The notes under the pieces are model-generated. The model saw only the letters and a list, made by a program, of their open reading frames with translations. It searched no databases and was not told the DNA's origin. Below, one piece after another: positions 35,524-44,967 of a DNA stretch of 64,000 nucleotides. Position 1 is the stretch's first letter, and each line of letters opens with the position of its first letter. This DNA comes from CAWBQO01 sp963790965 (GTDB lineage Bacteria > Bacteroidota > Rhodothermia > Rhodothermales > DASSAV01), in the NCBI GenBank assembly GCA_963790965.1, contig CAWBQO010000003.1, forward strand, positions 496,001-560,000, written 5' to 3'. The translations under genes were made by a program, and so were the position numbers.

Positions 35524-36327
35524 ATGTCAGCGTCTCCCTCCTTGAAAGAAGTGCCACCGTACTCTGTGCTCGCGGCGGGATACGATGTGGTCATGGAACA
35601 CGTCGACTACGAGTTGTGGGCGGAGTTCACGCACCACATCATCAGCGATCATTGCGCCGATGCGCAGCGCATTCTTGAACTTGGCTGCGGGACCGGGTCG
35701 TTTGGCATCGAGCTGCAGGCGCTCGGCGGCTACCAGTATGTGGGGACGGATGCCTCGCCGGACATGATTCGAGTGGCGAAGGCGAAAGCCGAAATGTTGA
35801 ATGCGCCGGTTCAGTTCGAGGTGAGCGACTTTACCAACTTCAAAACGGACCGGCCCGTCGACGTGGTGGTGCTGCTCTATGACGGGTTGAACTACGTCCT
35901 CGAAACGCCGCCGATAGGAGACCTTTTGCGGTGCGTCTACAGCGCGCTTCGTCCCGGCGGACTCTTTTTCTTCGACCAGAGCACCCCTGCCAATTCGCTG
36001 AACAATGGGGCCTTTTTTGAAGATGAAGGCGACGCAGAGGGCTTTTCGTTTGTCCGTAAGAGCCATTACGACGCCGACAAGCGGCTGCATACCACCACGT
36101 TCGACCTGAGCGTCGAGGACCGGACATTCCACGAGCGGCACGTGCAGCGCGCATACGACAAATCCGAAATCGAGGCGCTGATCCGGGAGACGCGGTTCGA
36201 GACGGTAGCTGCGATGGATTCCTTTTCCACGGCACCGGCTACGGAAAAGTCGGAGCGGGTACACTGGCTGTTGCGCAAGCCGGCACGGCGCGCCGGGGAG
36301 TCGCCCGCGGGGCCTGAAGGCGCATGA
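35524..36327 (+). CDS. Class I SAM-dependent methyltransferase
   Basis: The 267-residue product is a Rossmann-fold methyltransferase with motif I ILELGCGTGSFGIEL (about residues 56-70), an acidic end to strand 2 (YVGTDASPDMI), FEVSDFTNFK (motif II/III) and DVVVLLYDGLNYV. The C-terminal part (VQRAYDKSEIEALIRETRF) is as in small-molecule methyltransferases. The substrate is unknown. Its stop overlaps the ftsE start by four bases (ATGA), so the two are translated together. Confidence 0.85.
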   Translation: MSASPSLKEVPPYSVLAAGYDVVMEHVDYELWAEFTHHIISDHCADAQRILELGCGTGSFGIELQALGGYQYVGTDASPDMIRVAKAKAEMLNAPVQFEVSDFTNFKTDRPVDVVVLLYDGLNYVLETPPIGDLLRCVYSALRPGGLFFFDQSTPANSLNNGAFFEDEGDAEGFSFVRKSHYDADKRLHTTTFDLSVEDRTFHERHVQRAYDKSEIEALIRETRFETVAAMDSFSTAPATEKSERVHWLLRKPARRAGESPAGPEGA

Positions 36328-37007
36328 GGATTGACCTTCAGAACATCACAGTGAGGTATGGGCCGTCGCTGCCACCCGTGTTTCAAGACCTGTCGCTCGT
36401 GATCGAGAGCGGAGACATGGTTTATCTCGTTGGTCCGTCGGGAAGCGGCAAGAGCACCCTGCTCCGCACGCTGTACATGGACCTCCTGCCGGAGCGTGGC
36501 ATCGCAAAGGTAGGCGACTATTCCTCCGAAAGCATCGCGCGGGGGGAGATTCCGTTTCTGCGACGATCTCTGGGAATCGTGTTCCAGGACTTCAAGTTGC
36601 TGCCGGACCGAAGCATCTACGAGAACGTCGCCTTCGCACTTTACGTGACCGGCGGGAGCGGACTGGCGGTGCGGAGCCGCGTCGGAAAGGCCCTCGCGCG
36701 GGTGGGCCTCACGCACAAAGCGCGGCAGCTGCCCCATGAACTCTCCGGCGGCGAGCAGCAGCGCGTCGTGATTGCCCGGGCCATCGTGAACGACCCGTGG
36801 ATCCTGCTCGCGGACGAACCGACCGGTAACCTCGACCCTGCCGTCGGTGAGGGCATCCTTGAACTCCTCGTCGAACTTAACGGTCAGGGAATGACGCTGC
36901 TCGTGGCGACCCACGACTACCGTCTCATTCAAGCTCATCCGGCGCGGACGCTTGCCTTCGGGACGGAGGGAATACGGGAGGTCGATCCGGCAAACCTTGC
37001 AAAATAG
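36324..37007 (+). CDS. ftsE: ABC transporter ATP-binding protein, FtsE-like
   Basis: FtsE is the ATPase of the FtsEX complex that couples cytokinesis to periplasmic wall hydrolases. The 227-residue product has Walker A GPSGSGKST, Q-loop FQDFKLLPDRSIYENV (the LLPDR form is typical of FtsE), signature LSGGEQQRV and Walker B ILLADEPTGNLDP. No ftsX follows, so the permease must be encoded elsewhere. A LolD/MacB-type role remains possible but the Q-loop favours FtsE. Confidence 0.85.
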   Translation: MRIDLQNITVRYGPSLPPVFQDLSLVIESGDMVYLVGPSGSGKSTLLRTLYMDLLPERGIAKVGDYSSESIARGEIPFLRRSLGIVFQDFKLLPDRSIYENVAFALYVTGGSGLAVRSRVGKALARVGLTHKARQLPHELSGGEQQRVVIARAIVNDPWILLADEPTGNLDPAVGEGILELLVELNGQGMTLLVATHDYRLIQAHPARTLAFGTEGIREVDPANLAK

Positions 37008-37211
37008 CGTCTGCAAAGCGCCGCCGAGGGTTCTACGGCGTTGCAGGGGCGGCTTCTGTGGATTATATTTTCCCGACTCCGCAGCGCGCCTCTGTTTCAC
37101 CAGGTAAAACGCGGGGGCAGATGCCTGATGTAAAGGGCTGCCCTGGTGCAGCGGGAATATTGCGCGCGGGAGTCCGCAGTCAATTCTTAATCTTCTGTTT
37201 GGCAAGCCTGC

Positions 37212-38990
37212 ATGGACCAGCTCAGCGAGATCATCGGTGCCATTAATTCCGTTCTCAAATGGCCCCTCGTTTTTGGTTTGCTGGGTGCCGGGTTGTTCCT
37301 CACCATTAAGCTCGGCTTCATTCAGTTTCGGCGGCTCGGGCATGGATTCGCGGTGGCAACCGGCCGCTACGACGACCCCGACGAGCCGGGAGATGTGTCG
37401 CACTTCCAGGCGCTGACAACGGCGCTTTCGGCCACCGTCGGTATCGGCAACATCGCGGGCGTGGCCATCGCAATCCACGTCGGCGGGCCGGGCGCGCTCT
37501 TCTGGATGTGGGTAACGGCGCTGCTCGGCATGACGACGAAGTTCAGCGAAGTTACGCTGGCCCAAAAGTACCGCGTGGTGCTTGCTCCGGAAGGGTCGGA
37601 GCGCAAGTGGGAAGGGACGGTGGCGGGCGGCCCGATGTATTACATCGAACGCGGCCTCGGGCCGAAGTGGAAGCCGGTCGCGATCCTGTTCGCCTTTGCG
37701 CTGATGCTGACCTCCTTCATGACCGGCAATGCCATCCAGGCGAATACCGTCGCCGCGCAAATGGCGGAGTTCGGGGTCGACAAGTGGATCACCGGCCTGA
37801 TTACTGCCTCCATCGTCGGAGTAGTGATTATCGGCGGCATCAAGCGCATCGGAGCGGTTACGGGGATTGTGGCGCCGCTCATGGCGGGCATTTACGTGCT
37901 CGGAGCACTCATGATTCTGGTGCTGCATATTCCGGACATCCCCGCGACTTTCGTGCTGATTTTCCGCGAGGCGTTCAACCCCACGGCCGGGGTGGCCGGT
38001 GCAGGTATCGGGGTCCTGTTGACGACGCTGACGTACGGCGTGCAGCGGGGTCTCTTTTCCAATGAAGCCGGACAAGGCTCCGCGCCGATCGCGCACTCGG
38101 CGGCAAGGACCGATGAACCGGTTCCCGAAGGCGTTGTGGCGCTGCTCGAGCCGTTTATCGACACTATCATCATCTGCACGATGACAGGGCTGGTAGTCAT
38201 CCTCACCGGCGTGTGGAACGACAAGGTGCCTACCACGATCAAGCTGGGCGACAACAACATTTCGTACGTCGAGGGCGAGGAGCGCAGCGGGTATACAACG
38301 GGGTCCGCCCCGGAGTCGTTCATCGTTACCGACGGCATTGCGGCGGTCACGGCGGAGCAGCCCGTGCGCATCGCGTATTATGACTTGCCGGTGGACCGGT
38401 TCTTCCTGGATGAAGCGCAGACGCAACCGTTCTCGGGCACCATCCTGCCGAGCGACGGCGTGGCCGTGACGAAGGGCGGAAAGCGCCTGACCGTGCTTTA
38501 CGGCGACGCAACGCGCAACAGCGCTCCGCTCACGATGCTCGGGTTTGAGAGAGGACTCGAGCCTTACGGAATGCGCACCTTGGGCCGCTGGATCGTACTC
38601 ATCAGCGTCTTTCTGTTTGCGCTTTCAACGTCCATCTCGTGGAGTTACTACGGCGACCGCTGCGCCAACTATTTGTTCGGCTCCCGCGCCATCGTGGGCT
38701 ACAAGCTGGTTTATGTGGTGCTGCACTTCGTCGGGGCGGTCCTTGCCGTCACGACGATCTGGGACCTTGGCGACGTTGCGCTCTCGCTCGTGACGCTGCC
38801 GAACGTCCTCTCGCTCGTGCTGCTCTCCGGCGTTTTGAAGACGATGACGGACAGCTACTTCGAGCGGCAGCCGTGGAAGGAAAATGAAGAGGTTCACAAG
38901 CGTGTCGTCGAAACGCACCGCTTGGAGCGTGAACAGAAAAAGCAACGACCCAAGAACGGCCCTCCTCCGGCAGATGCGCCGCGAACGTGA
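37212..38990 (+). CDS. Alanine/amino-acid:sodium (AGCS) symporter with a large extra loop
   Basis: The AGCS family imports alanine or glycine with Na+. The 592-residue product has about ten membrane helices, the early stretch LSATVGIGNIAGVA, and the family signature NEAGQGSAPIAHSAA. Between ILTGVWNDK (about residue 335) and LTMLGFERG (about 438) lies a hydrophilic insert of about 100 residues rich in beta-prone sequence. Most AGCS proteins run straight through this point. The helix LFALSTSISWSYYGDR follows. The C-terminal tail is charged. It follows ftsE after 204 gene-free bases. Confidence 0.92.
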   Translation: MDQLSEIIGAINSVLKWPLVFGLLGAGLFLTIKLGFIQFRRLGHGFAVATGRYDDPDEPGDVSHFQALTTALSATVGIGNIAGVAIAIHVGGPGALFWMWVTALLGMTTKFSEVTLAQKYRVVLAPEGSERKWEGTVAGGPMYYIERGLGPKWKPVAILFAFALMLTSFMTGNAIQANTVAAQMAEFGVDKWITGLITASIVGVVIIGGIKRIGAVTGIVAPLMAGIYVLGALMILVLHIPDIPATFVLIFREAFNPTAGVAGAGIGVLLTTLTYGVQRGLFSNEAGQGSAPIAHSAARTDEPVPEGVVALLEPFIDTIIICTMTGLVVILTGVWNDKVPTTIKLGDNNISYVEGEERSGYTTGSAPESFIVTDGIAAVTAEQPVRIAYYDLPVDRFFLDEAQTQPFSGTILPSDGVAVTKGGKRLTVLYGDATRNSAPLTMLGFERGLEPYGMRTLGRWIVLISVFLFALSTSISWSYYGDRCANYLFGSRAIVGYKLVYVVLHFVGAVLAVTTIWDLGDVALSLVTLPNVLSLVLLSGVLKTMTDSYFERQPWKENEEVHKRVVETHRLEREQKKQRPKNGPPPADAPRT

Positions 38991-39011
38991 TGGCCGGCCG
39001 ATTTGTACTGC

Positions 39012-39641
39012 ATGAACAATCTCACCGTTGTTGACCACCCGCTCTTGCAGCGGGATCTTACCATCCTTCGCCGGAAGGATACCCCGCACGGGCAGTTTCG
39101 CAAAACGCTCTCCGACGCCGCCGCGAACCTTGCCTATGAGGCCATGCGCGACGTTGCGATGACGCCCGTAGAGATCCAGTCGCCGCTGGAAGTGACAATG
39201 GGTGTCGAGATGAAGGACGAGGTAATGGTCGTCCCGATCTTGCGCGCCGGCCTTGGGATGGTGGAAGGCTTCATTCGCTTCGTGCCGGAAGCGCGCGTCG
39301 GGCACCTCGGAATGTACCGGGATGAGGCGACGCACCGGCCGGTGGACTACTACAGCAAGGTGCCGGGCGGCATCGAAACCGCATACGTGTTCGTCGTCGA
39401 CCCCATGCTCGCGACGGGTGGGAGCGCGGCCGGTGCCATCGAGCATCTGAAACGTCGCGGCGCGCGCCGGTTCAAGTTCGTGTGCCTCGTCGCTGCGCCC
39501 GAGGGCGTTGAGCGGTTGAACCGGCTCCATCCGGATGTGCCGATCATCACGGCGTCTCTGGACCGGGAGCTGGACGGCCACGCATTCATCCGCCCCGGCC
39601 TCGGCGACGCCGGGGACCGCATCTTCGGCACGGCTCGTTGA
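39012..39641 (+). CDS. upp: Uracil phosphoribosyltransferase
   Basis: Upp converts uracil and PRPP to UMP in pyrimidine salvage. The 209-residue product (ATG at 39012, MNNLTVVDHP) has VVPILRAGLGM, the PRPP-binding motif VDPMLATGGSA, and the uracil-binding end LGDAGDRIFGT. An ATG at 39003 would add three residues. It begins 21 bases after the symporter gene and probably shares its transcript. Confidence 0.96.
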   Translation: MNNLTVVDHPLLQRDLTILRRKDTPHGQFRKTLSDAAANLAYEAMRDVAMTPVEIQSPLEVTMGVEMKDEVMVVPILRAGLGMVEGFIRFVPEARVGHLGMYRDEATHRPVDYYSKVPGGIETAYVFVVDPMLATGGSAAGAIEHLKRRGARRFKFVCLVAAPEGVERLNRLHPDVPIITASLDRELDGHAFIRPGLGDAGDRIFGTAR

Positions 39642-39690
39642 TCGCGAGCATCAGACACATATCTCGGATCGGCCGCCTGCCGGGGCTTTC

Positions 39691-40455
39691 TTGTGCTTAC
39701 TGTTGGTCGGCGGCATGGTGCCGTTCGCCCCAGCGGCTGCCCAAACGGCTGAGATCGACGCGCCCTCGGTGGTGCTTGCGAAGGTGCCTTTCAACGTGCC
39801 GGTCGTCCTGCCGGAAGGCGGGCGGGATGGGTCGACGGAGGCGCTGTTCATCGCGGCGGAGGGCCTGCGCTACCCCGTCCGGTACGACTCGGCGCACGAA
39901 CGTTTTCAGGCGGAGAAGGTGGTTCTGGAGCGCGCCGGCCGGGCCGAGTTTCAACTGTTCGAGGGGGAGCAGGTGGTGGCGCAATCAACGACCCGCGCCG
40001 TGCCGGGGTGGCTGTCTATCGTCCCGCCCCTGCTCGCGATCCTCGTCGCGCTCATCTGGAAGCGCGTAATACCGGCGCTCTTTCTCGGCATCTGGATTGG
40101 CGCGTGGATCGTGGCCGGACTTTCTTTGACGGGCCTATGGCAGGGCCTTTTAGAGTCATTCCAGGTCTATGTGCTCGATGCTACGGCTGATCCCGACCAC
40201 GCCGCCATCGCGCTCTTCTCGCTGATGATCGGCGGGATGGTGGGCATTATTTCGAAGAACGGAGGCACGCACGGCGTCGTGAATCTGATCGTCGGGTGGG
40301 CCGGTACGCCGCAGCGGGGCCAGCTCGCCGCGGGCGGCCTTGGTCTGGCCATCTTCTTTGATGATTACGCCGAACACACTCGTGGTGGGCAACACGATGC
40401 GGCCCGTCACCGACCGGCTGCGCGTCTCGCGGGAGAAGCTCGCCTACATCGTTGA
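39691..40455 (+). pseudogene. N-terminal part of a frameshifted NhaC-family Na+/H+ antiporter
   Basis: The frame begins at a TTG (39691; an ATG lies at 39715) with a signal-like segment (LCLLLVGGMVPFAPAAAQ), then a soluble beta-rich domain of about 90 residues. From about residue 106 there are membrane helices of the NhaC family (WLSIVPPLLAILVAL; GLWQGLLESFQ; ALFSLMIGGMVGI; GLGLAIFFDDYA). At 40371 the homologous reading switches to the next frame. Without one G at about 40372 the reading is FFDDYANTLVVGNTMRP, exactly as in intact relatives. The frame then runs on out of register to 40455. Confidence 0.75.
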
Positions 40456-41605
40456 TTCTACGGCAGCGCCGGTGGCGTGCCTCGCGTTCGTGACGACGTG
40501 GATCGGGTACGAGGTCGGACTCGTCGGGGACGCCGTCTCCGGGATTGCGGGATACAACGAATCCGCGTACTCGATCTTCCTGCGCTCCATTCCCTACAGC
40601 TTTTATCCGCTTCTGGCCATCTTCTTCGTGTTCGCGGTGGCCCTGACCGGACGCGACTTCGGCCCTATGCTTCGGGCCGAACACCGCGCGAGGACGACCG
40701 GCGAACTGCTTGGACCGGGTGCCAAGGTGGACGTCAATGCGGCCGAGGGACGTGACGTAGCGCCAAAGGAGGGCAAGCCCCTCCGCGCCGTCAACGCCAT
40801 CCTGCCGGTGCTCGTGCTGGTCGTGGCCGTGCTGGCGTCGCTCTGGGCGACAGGGGAGGGGAACACGTTGCGCGAGATCATCGGAACGGCAGACTCATAT
40901 AAAGCGCTGCTCTGGGGATCACTCCTCGGCGTGATCACGGCCGGGCTGCTTTCCATCGGGCAGCGCATTTTGACCATCGATGAGACCGTGGAAGCCTGGT
41001 ACTCCGGCGTTCGGTCTATGCTTTTTGCGATGATCATTCTCGTGCTGGCGTGGTCTCTGGCGGAGATCACGGGCCGGCTCTTCACGGCGGATTACCTGGT
41101 CTCCACCCTCGGACGCTCCCTTCCCTACGGCCTCATTCCCGCCATCGTGTTCTTGCTCGCTGCTGCGACGGCCTTTGCAACCGGGTCCAGTTGGGGAACG
41201 ATGGGTATTCTCATGCCGCTCGTGGTGCCGCTCGCCTGGGCTGCGCTTGCTGCCGACGGGGTTCACACGGATACGGAGTTCCACCACATCATCTATTCGA
41301 CGGTATCGGCCGTTCTTGCGGGGGCTGTTTGGGGTGATCACTGCTCGCCCATCTCCGACACGACCATTCTCTCCTCCATGGCGTCCGGCTGCGATCACGT
41401 CGATCATGTCCGCACTCAGTTGCCATATGCGATCTTCGTAGGCAGCGTCGCGCTGCTCCTGGGCACGCTGCCGACCGGCTTTGGCCTGCCGTGGTGGATC
41501 AGCCTTCTTGCCGGTGCCGCCGTGCTGTACGGCGGCCTGCGCGTGTTCGGAAAGGTCGTTGATCAGCCCTTGCGGAGAAGGGCGGCACCAGAAAAGGCAT
41601 CATAG
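40340..41605 (+). pseudogene. C-terminal part of the same frameshifted Na+/H+ antiporter
   Basis: From base 40373 this frame supplies the rest of an NhaC-family transporter: NTLVVGNTMRPVTDRLRVS, DSTAAPVACLAFVTTW, about seven further membrane helices, and the conserved FATGSSWGTMGILMPL and WGDHCSPISDTTILSS motifs. No break or stop occurs up to 41605, so the only lesion is the single-base slip at about 40372. Intact, the protein would be about 637 residues and exchange Na+ for H+ across the inner membrane. Confidence 0.8.
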
Positions 41606-41643
41606 CCGAAGCTGTTCTCAGAACAAAGACCCTTTATAAAACC

Positions 41644-41988
41644 ATGTTTATAGAATCAGACAATCGTCCCTGGGGCCGATGGGAGGAGTACCTCAACGAG
41701 CCGGGTTACCGCGTGAAGCGCATCGTGGTGCTGCCGGGCAAGCGCCTCTCGCTTCAGAAGCACGAGCACCGGGCGGAACACTGGGTTATCGTGGGGGGGA
41801 CGGGCACCTTCACGCTCGACGGCACGGACCGCGCCATCAAGCCCGGCGACGCGCTTTTCATCCCGCTCGGTTCCATTCACCGGGTCGAATCTGATCCGGG
41901 GGAATACCTCGTGATCATCGAGACGCAGCTCGGCCTCTGCATCGAAGACGACATCATTCGGATCGAGGACGACTTCGGCCGCAAATAG
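41644..41988 (+). CDS. Cupin protein, mannose-6-phosphate isomerase type II-like
   Basis: The 114-residue product corresponds to the stand-alone cupin found at the C-terminus of mannose-1-phosphate guanylyltransferase/mannose-6-phosphate isomerase (PF01050). It begins with RPWGRWEEY. The two cupin motifs are SLQKHEHRAEHWVIVGGTG and PGDALFIPLGSIHRV, giving a metal site of His residues and Glu. It probably isomerises or binds a phosphorylated sugar in the cytoplasm. A TTTATAAA run precedes the ATG with no Shine-Dalgarno. It is convergent with the DUF72 gene 17 bases on. Confidence 0.85.
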   Translation: MFIESDNRPWGRWEEYLNEPGYRVKRIVVLPGKRLSLQKHEHRAEHWVIVGGTGTFTLDGTDRAIKPGDALFIPLGSIHRVESDPGEYLVIIETQLGLCIEDDIIRIEDDFGRK

Positions 41989-42005
41989 GCGCGCGGGAAG
42001 TCGGC

Positions 42006-43058
42006 TCAGCCTTCACCGCGCTTTTCTTCCTCGTCAAGAATGCGGCCGGCGATGGTTTGCGCAAGGGCGGGCGCGTTGCCCCACGCGCGATTGTTCGCGA
42101 TAATGCTGAGCTGCGCGTCGTGCTGCTCGGCCTGGAAGGCGAGCGCCGTCGCATCGAGTACCATATCGCGCGCCTGCCGCGTGTCGACTATTTCCGGCAC
42201 CGGCGCATCGAACGGGTGGGCGAGGGCGTAGGCGTCGGCGTACTGCGTCCGAAGCGGCGTTAGAAGGCGACAGATGACGTTACCGTCGGCGGAAGTGAAT
42301 CGGCCGCCGGAGAGTTTCCACTGTTCGCGGATCTGCGGCAACCAGGTCCAGTGGCTGAAGACGAAGCCGATACCGCGGCTTTCGAGCCAGTCGAAGTAGG
42401 GCGGCGTCAGCAGGTGCGGCGAGCGGAGTTCGATGTGCAAAGGGGTTCCTTCCGGCATACCGGCGAAGAAGCCGTCGAGTTCGGCGATGTTTTCTTCGGA
42501 AGAACGGGCCTCCTGAACGCGCTGGTACTCTTGTTCAAACAGCACGCCGGCAAGGCGCTCCTGCAGGAGTTCTGCAGCGGGGCGCAGAAACTGATCGGTG
42601 CAAGCGGCGGCGTTGAGATACGCTTCGTTCTCTTCGTAGAACACCTTGCCGCCACGTGAGCGCCGGAACTGTCGCGCAAAGTAGGTCTGCGGGGCCTTCA
42701 GCAGAAAGAGGGCGTCCGGTGGTGCCTGTTCGGCGTACTGCGAAAGATGATGGAAGGCGTGGAGCGGTTCGCCTGAGGCGTCGAGCAGCGGGCCGTAGAA
42801 GGTGAAGTCGATTTCGAGCACGGAGAAATGCTCGAAGTAATCCGCCACCGACTCGACGGGCAGCATCCGTTCTTCGAACGTTCGGCCGCCGAGCTTTCGC
42901 GAACGCGACTGGATAAGCTCGGTGAAGCGCTCCGGGTAGATCTGCCCGATCCATCCGGCGTAACGGTCGCTGGCGGTGCCGAAGAGCACGTTGGGGTGAA
43001 TCTCGCGGAGGTCGAACGCCGCAGCGCGTGTACGGCGTTCCAAAAGTTCGTCGGTCAC
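42006..43058 (-). CDS. DUF72 domain protein (YecE-like TIM barrel)
   Basis: The 350-residue product fits DUF72, a widespread TIM-barrel family without an assigned reaction. Typical stretches are VLFGTASDRYAGWIGQIYPE at the N-terminus, the FLLKAPQTYF strand and HIELRSPHLLTPPYFDWLE. Length is somewhat above the usual 240-300 residues. It is the last gene of a minus-strand run (HIT protein, flippase-like protein, DUF72) with a 24-base spacer. Confidence 0.85.
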   Translation of the reverse strand: MTDELLERRTRAAAFDLREIHPNVLFGTASDRYAGWIGQIYPERFTELIQSRSRKLGGRTFEERMLPVESVADYFEHFSVLEIDFTFYGPLLDASGEPLHAFHHLSQYAEQAPPDALFLLKAPQTYFARQFRRSRGGKVFYEENEAYLNAAACTDQFLRPAAELLQERLAGVLFEQEYQRVQEARSSEENIAELDGFFAGMPEGTPLHIELRSPHLLTPPYFDWLESRGIGFVFSHWTWLPQIREQWKLSGGRFTSADGNVICRLLTPLRTQYADAYALAHPFDAPVPEIVDTRQARDMVLDATALAFQAEQHDAQLSIIANNRAWGNAPALAQTIAGRILDEEEKRGEG

Positions 43059-43082
43059 GGCGGTAGATGTCTTTGAGAGGGC

Positions 43083-44252
43083 TTACTTGCCGGGTGCAGA
43101 ATGCTTCCCTATGCCGAACGGCGTGCGGCCCTGAGCACGCTCTTTGCGGATCTGATAGATGAAGACGTATACGCCAACTGCGAGCAACAAGTAGTACCCG
43201 AGCAAACGCCAAACGAGAAGCGTCGGGGCCAGAAGCGCCTTCGGCATCATGGGGCCGAGGAAGAGGGCGTAGAGGCCCTCGACGCCTCCAGAGCCGCCCG
43301 GCGTCGGCAGGATGATAGTGCCGATGGACAGGGCCACCGTCCGGACAAAGGCAAGCGCGTTGTCGAAGGACGGATACACGCTCCAGACGATGAGCACCGG
43401 CAGGATGAAGCGCATGAACCAGACGCCGAGCGTCAGCAGGACACCTTTGACGTAGAACACCGCCGGCTGCAGGCGCAAGATTCGGGTGCGGCGGCGCAGT
43501 TGGTGCATCTCGTCGAGCACACGCTCCCGGTACCGCCTGAGCCATTTGATACGGACGATCTGCACGGCGACCTTCTGGATCAGGTCCGGCCGGATCAGCA
43601 CCGCGTAGGCGAAAATAACCACCCAGAGGAGCAGCCCCGTAAAGAGCAGCACGAAGGCCCCCGTTCCCACCGTCCCGAGCGATACCGGAAAGACCGGCAC
43701 GTACGACATTGCCAATACGAGCAGCGGAATGATCAGCGCGAACAGAAACTGGTCCAGGAGCATCGAGAACAGGAAGATCGCCGTTGCCTCGCCGACTGCA
43801 ATCCGCTGGTCACGGGCAACATACAACGCCGCCACGGGTCCGCCGCCGATGGCCGAGGGCGTGATGTTCGAAAAGAAGTCCCAGGCGATCTGTCCCCGTA
43901 TGCCTGCATGAATGGACAGGTTGCCGCGCGAGACGTAGCTGAGTCGAACGCCGCCGAGGATGACGCGGAGCACCACCGATGCTACGGCGGCCAGCAGTAG
44001 CCACGGGTTTACTTCGCGAATGAGGACCGTGAACTGATCCGGATGAAACGTCAGCGCAGCGATGAGGCCGAGAACGGCAAGGCTGAGCGCCACCGGCCAG
44101 AGGATTCGCCCGACAGTAATGACACCGCCGTCTTTTGCGACGGCCGCATCAGGCTCCCGCTCTGCCGGAACAACCTGACGTTCCTCGGTAGAGGAGAGAG
44201 TTTCCATGGCGCGCGTGGGAGGCCGCTGTTCGGGGTGAGAGACTTCAGGCAA
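43083..44252 (-). CDS. Flippase-like (UPF0104 / LPG synthase TM-region family) membrane protein
   Basis: The 389-residue product has about eight membrane helices and belongs to the lysylphosphatidylglycerol synthase transmembrane/UPF0104 family, thought to move or handle lipids. Marker segments are ITPSAIGGGPVAALYVARD in the first half and PTPGGSGGVEGLYALFLGPM near the end, both conserved in the family. The first 35 residues are hydrophilic; the ATG at 44207 is an alternative start. It begins 14 bases after the HIT gene. Its substrate is unknown. Confidence 0.87.
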   Translation of the reverse strand: MPEVSHPEQRPPTRAMETLSSTEERQVVPAEREPDAAVAKDGGVITVGRILWPVALSLAVLGLIAALTFHPDQFTVLIREVNPWLLLAAVASVVLRVILGGVRLSYVSRGNLSIHAGIRGQIAWDFFSNITPSAIGGGPVAALYVARDQRIAVGEATAIFLFSMLLDQFLFALIIPLLVLAMSYVPVFPVSLGTVGTGAFVLLFTGLLLWVVIFAYAVLIRPDLIQKVAVQIVRIKWLRRYRERVLDEMHQLRRRTRILRLQPAVFYVKGVLLTLGVWFMRFILPVLIVWSVYPSFDNALAFVRTVALSIGTIILPTPGGSGGVEGLYALFLGPMMPKALLAPTLLVWRLLGYYLLLAVGVYVFIYQIRKERAQGRTPFGIGKHSAPGK

Positions 44253-44266
44253 AACGGTGCAGCGGC

Positions 44267-44791
44267 TCAGTGGGCGTGCGGGTCGCGCCCGGCGCTTTCC
44301 AGGCTACGCGCCGCGCTCCGAAGCTTGTTATACGATGCGCGCATGGCTTCGGGAACGACCTTCGTGTCGGCAATTGTCGGCATGAAGTTCGTGTCGCCAT
44401 TCCAACGAGGAATGACGTGGACGTGCAGATGATCCGGAACGCCGGCTCCTCCCGCCTTTCCAATGTTGATCCCGATGTTGAACCCGTGCGGTTGAAGGGC
44501 CTCTCGTTGCCACAGGATGCACCGCTCGATCGTCGCCGCGATCTCCATCTGCTCCTCGCGCGTCAGCCGCTCGTATGTTTCGACGGGGCGATACGGCACG
44601 ATAAGTAGGTGGCCGTTGTTGTATGGAAAGGCGTTCATGATGACGAACACCGTTTCTCCCCGCCACACGATCATGTTTTCTTCATCTTTATCCTCGGCGG
44701 CAATCCGGGAGAAGAGGGTAACGCCGGGTTCTTCGACCTCCTTCGGACTATCAATGAGGGCGGATCGCCACGGACTCCAAATGTGTTCCAT
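44267..44791 (-). CDS. HIT-family nucleotide hydrolase/phosphorylase
   Basis: HIT proteins cleave nucleotide phosphoesters such as Ap4A or AMP-lysine conjugates. The 174-residue product has the catalytic triad HLHVHVIPRW (His-x-His-x-His), the upstream helix region FPYNNGHLLIVPYRPV, and an N-terminal MEHIWSPWRSAL stretch shared by the Ap4A-phosphorylase-like branch of bacteria and mycobacteria. It heads the HIT / flippase / DUF72 run and diverges from the PHP gene. Confidence 0.9.
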   Translation of the reverse strand: MEHIWSPWRSALIDSPKEVEEPGVTLFSRIAAEDKDEENMIVWRGETVFVIMNAFPYNNGHLLIVPYRPVETYERLTREEQMEIAATIERCILWQREALQPHGFNIGINIGKAGGAGVPDHLHVHVIPRWNGDTNFMPTIADTKVVPEAMRASYNKLRSAARSLESAGRDPHAH

Positions 44792-44837
44792 TGAAAAACG
44801 CGGTAGATGCGGGGGGTAGGACAGAGCGCAAAGGGCT

Positions 44838-44843
44838 AAGATA
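44838..44843 (-). promoter_or_regulatory. TATCTT motif (minus strand) before the HIT gene
   Basis: AAGATA on the plus strand reads TATCTT on the minus strand, 46 bases before the HIT ATG at 44791. It matches the hexamer seen before other genes. Promoter function is inferred. Confidence 0.3.
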
Positions 44844-44951
44844 CCACTCAGCGATCGTCTGGTTCAAGGATGCGATCCGTTCGCTGCCAAAGCCGGGAAG
44901 AATGCAACCCGATCGCGGCTCAGTCATTGTACGGCAGCACAAAAGCCCGTC

Positions 44952-44957
44952 TATCTT
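44952..44957 (+). promoter_or_regulatory. TATCTT motif before the PHP gene
   Basis: TATCTT ends 10 bases before the ATG at 44968. An ATTG lies 22 bases upstream. As with prfA, a -10 role would imply an almost leaderless transcript. Confidence 0.3.
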
Positions 44958-44967
44958 CAACTCTTGT

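Noticed and set aside
36066..38426. Very long minus-strand open frame opposite ftsE and the AGCS gene
   Set aside because: It is antisense to two clearly conserved genes and its translation is Arg/His-rich without any family feature; long shadow frames are expected in GC-rich DNA.
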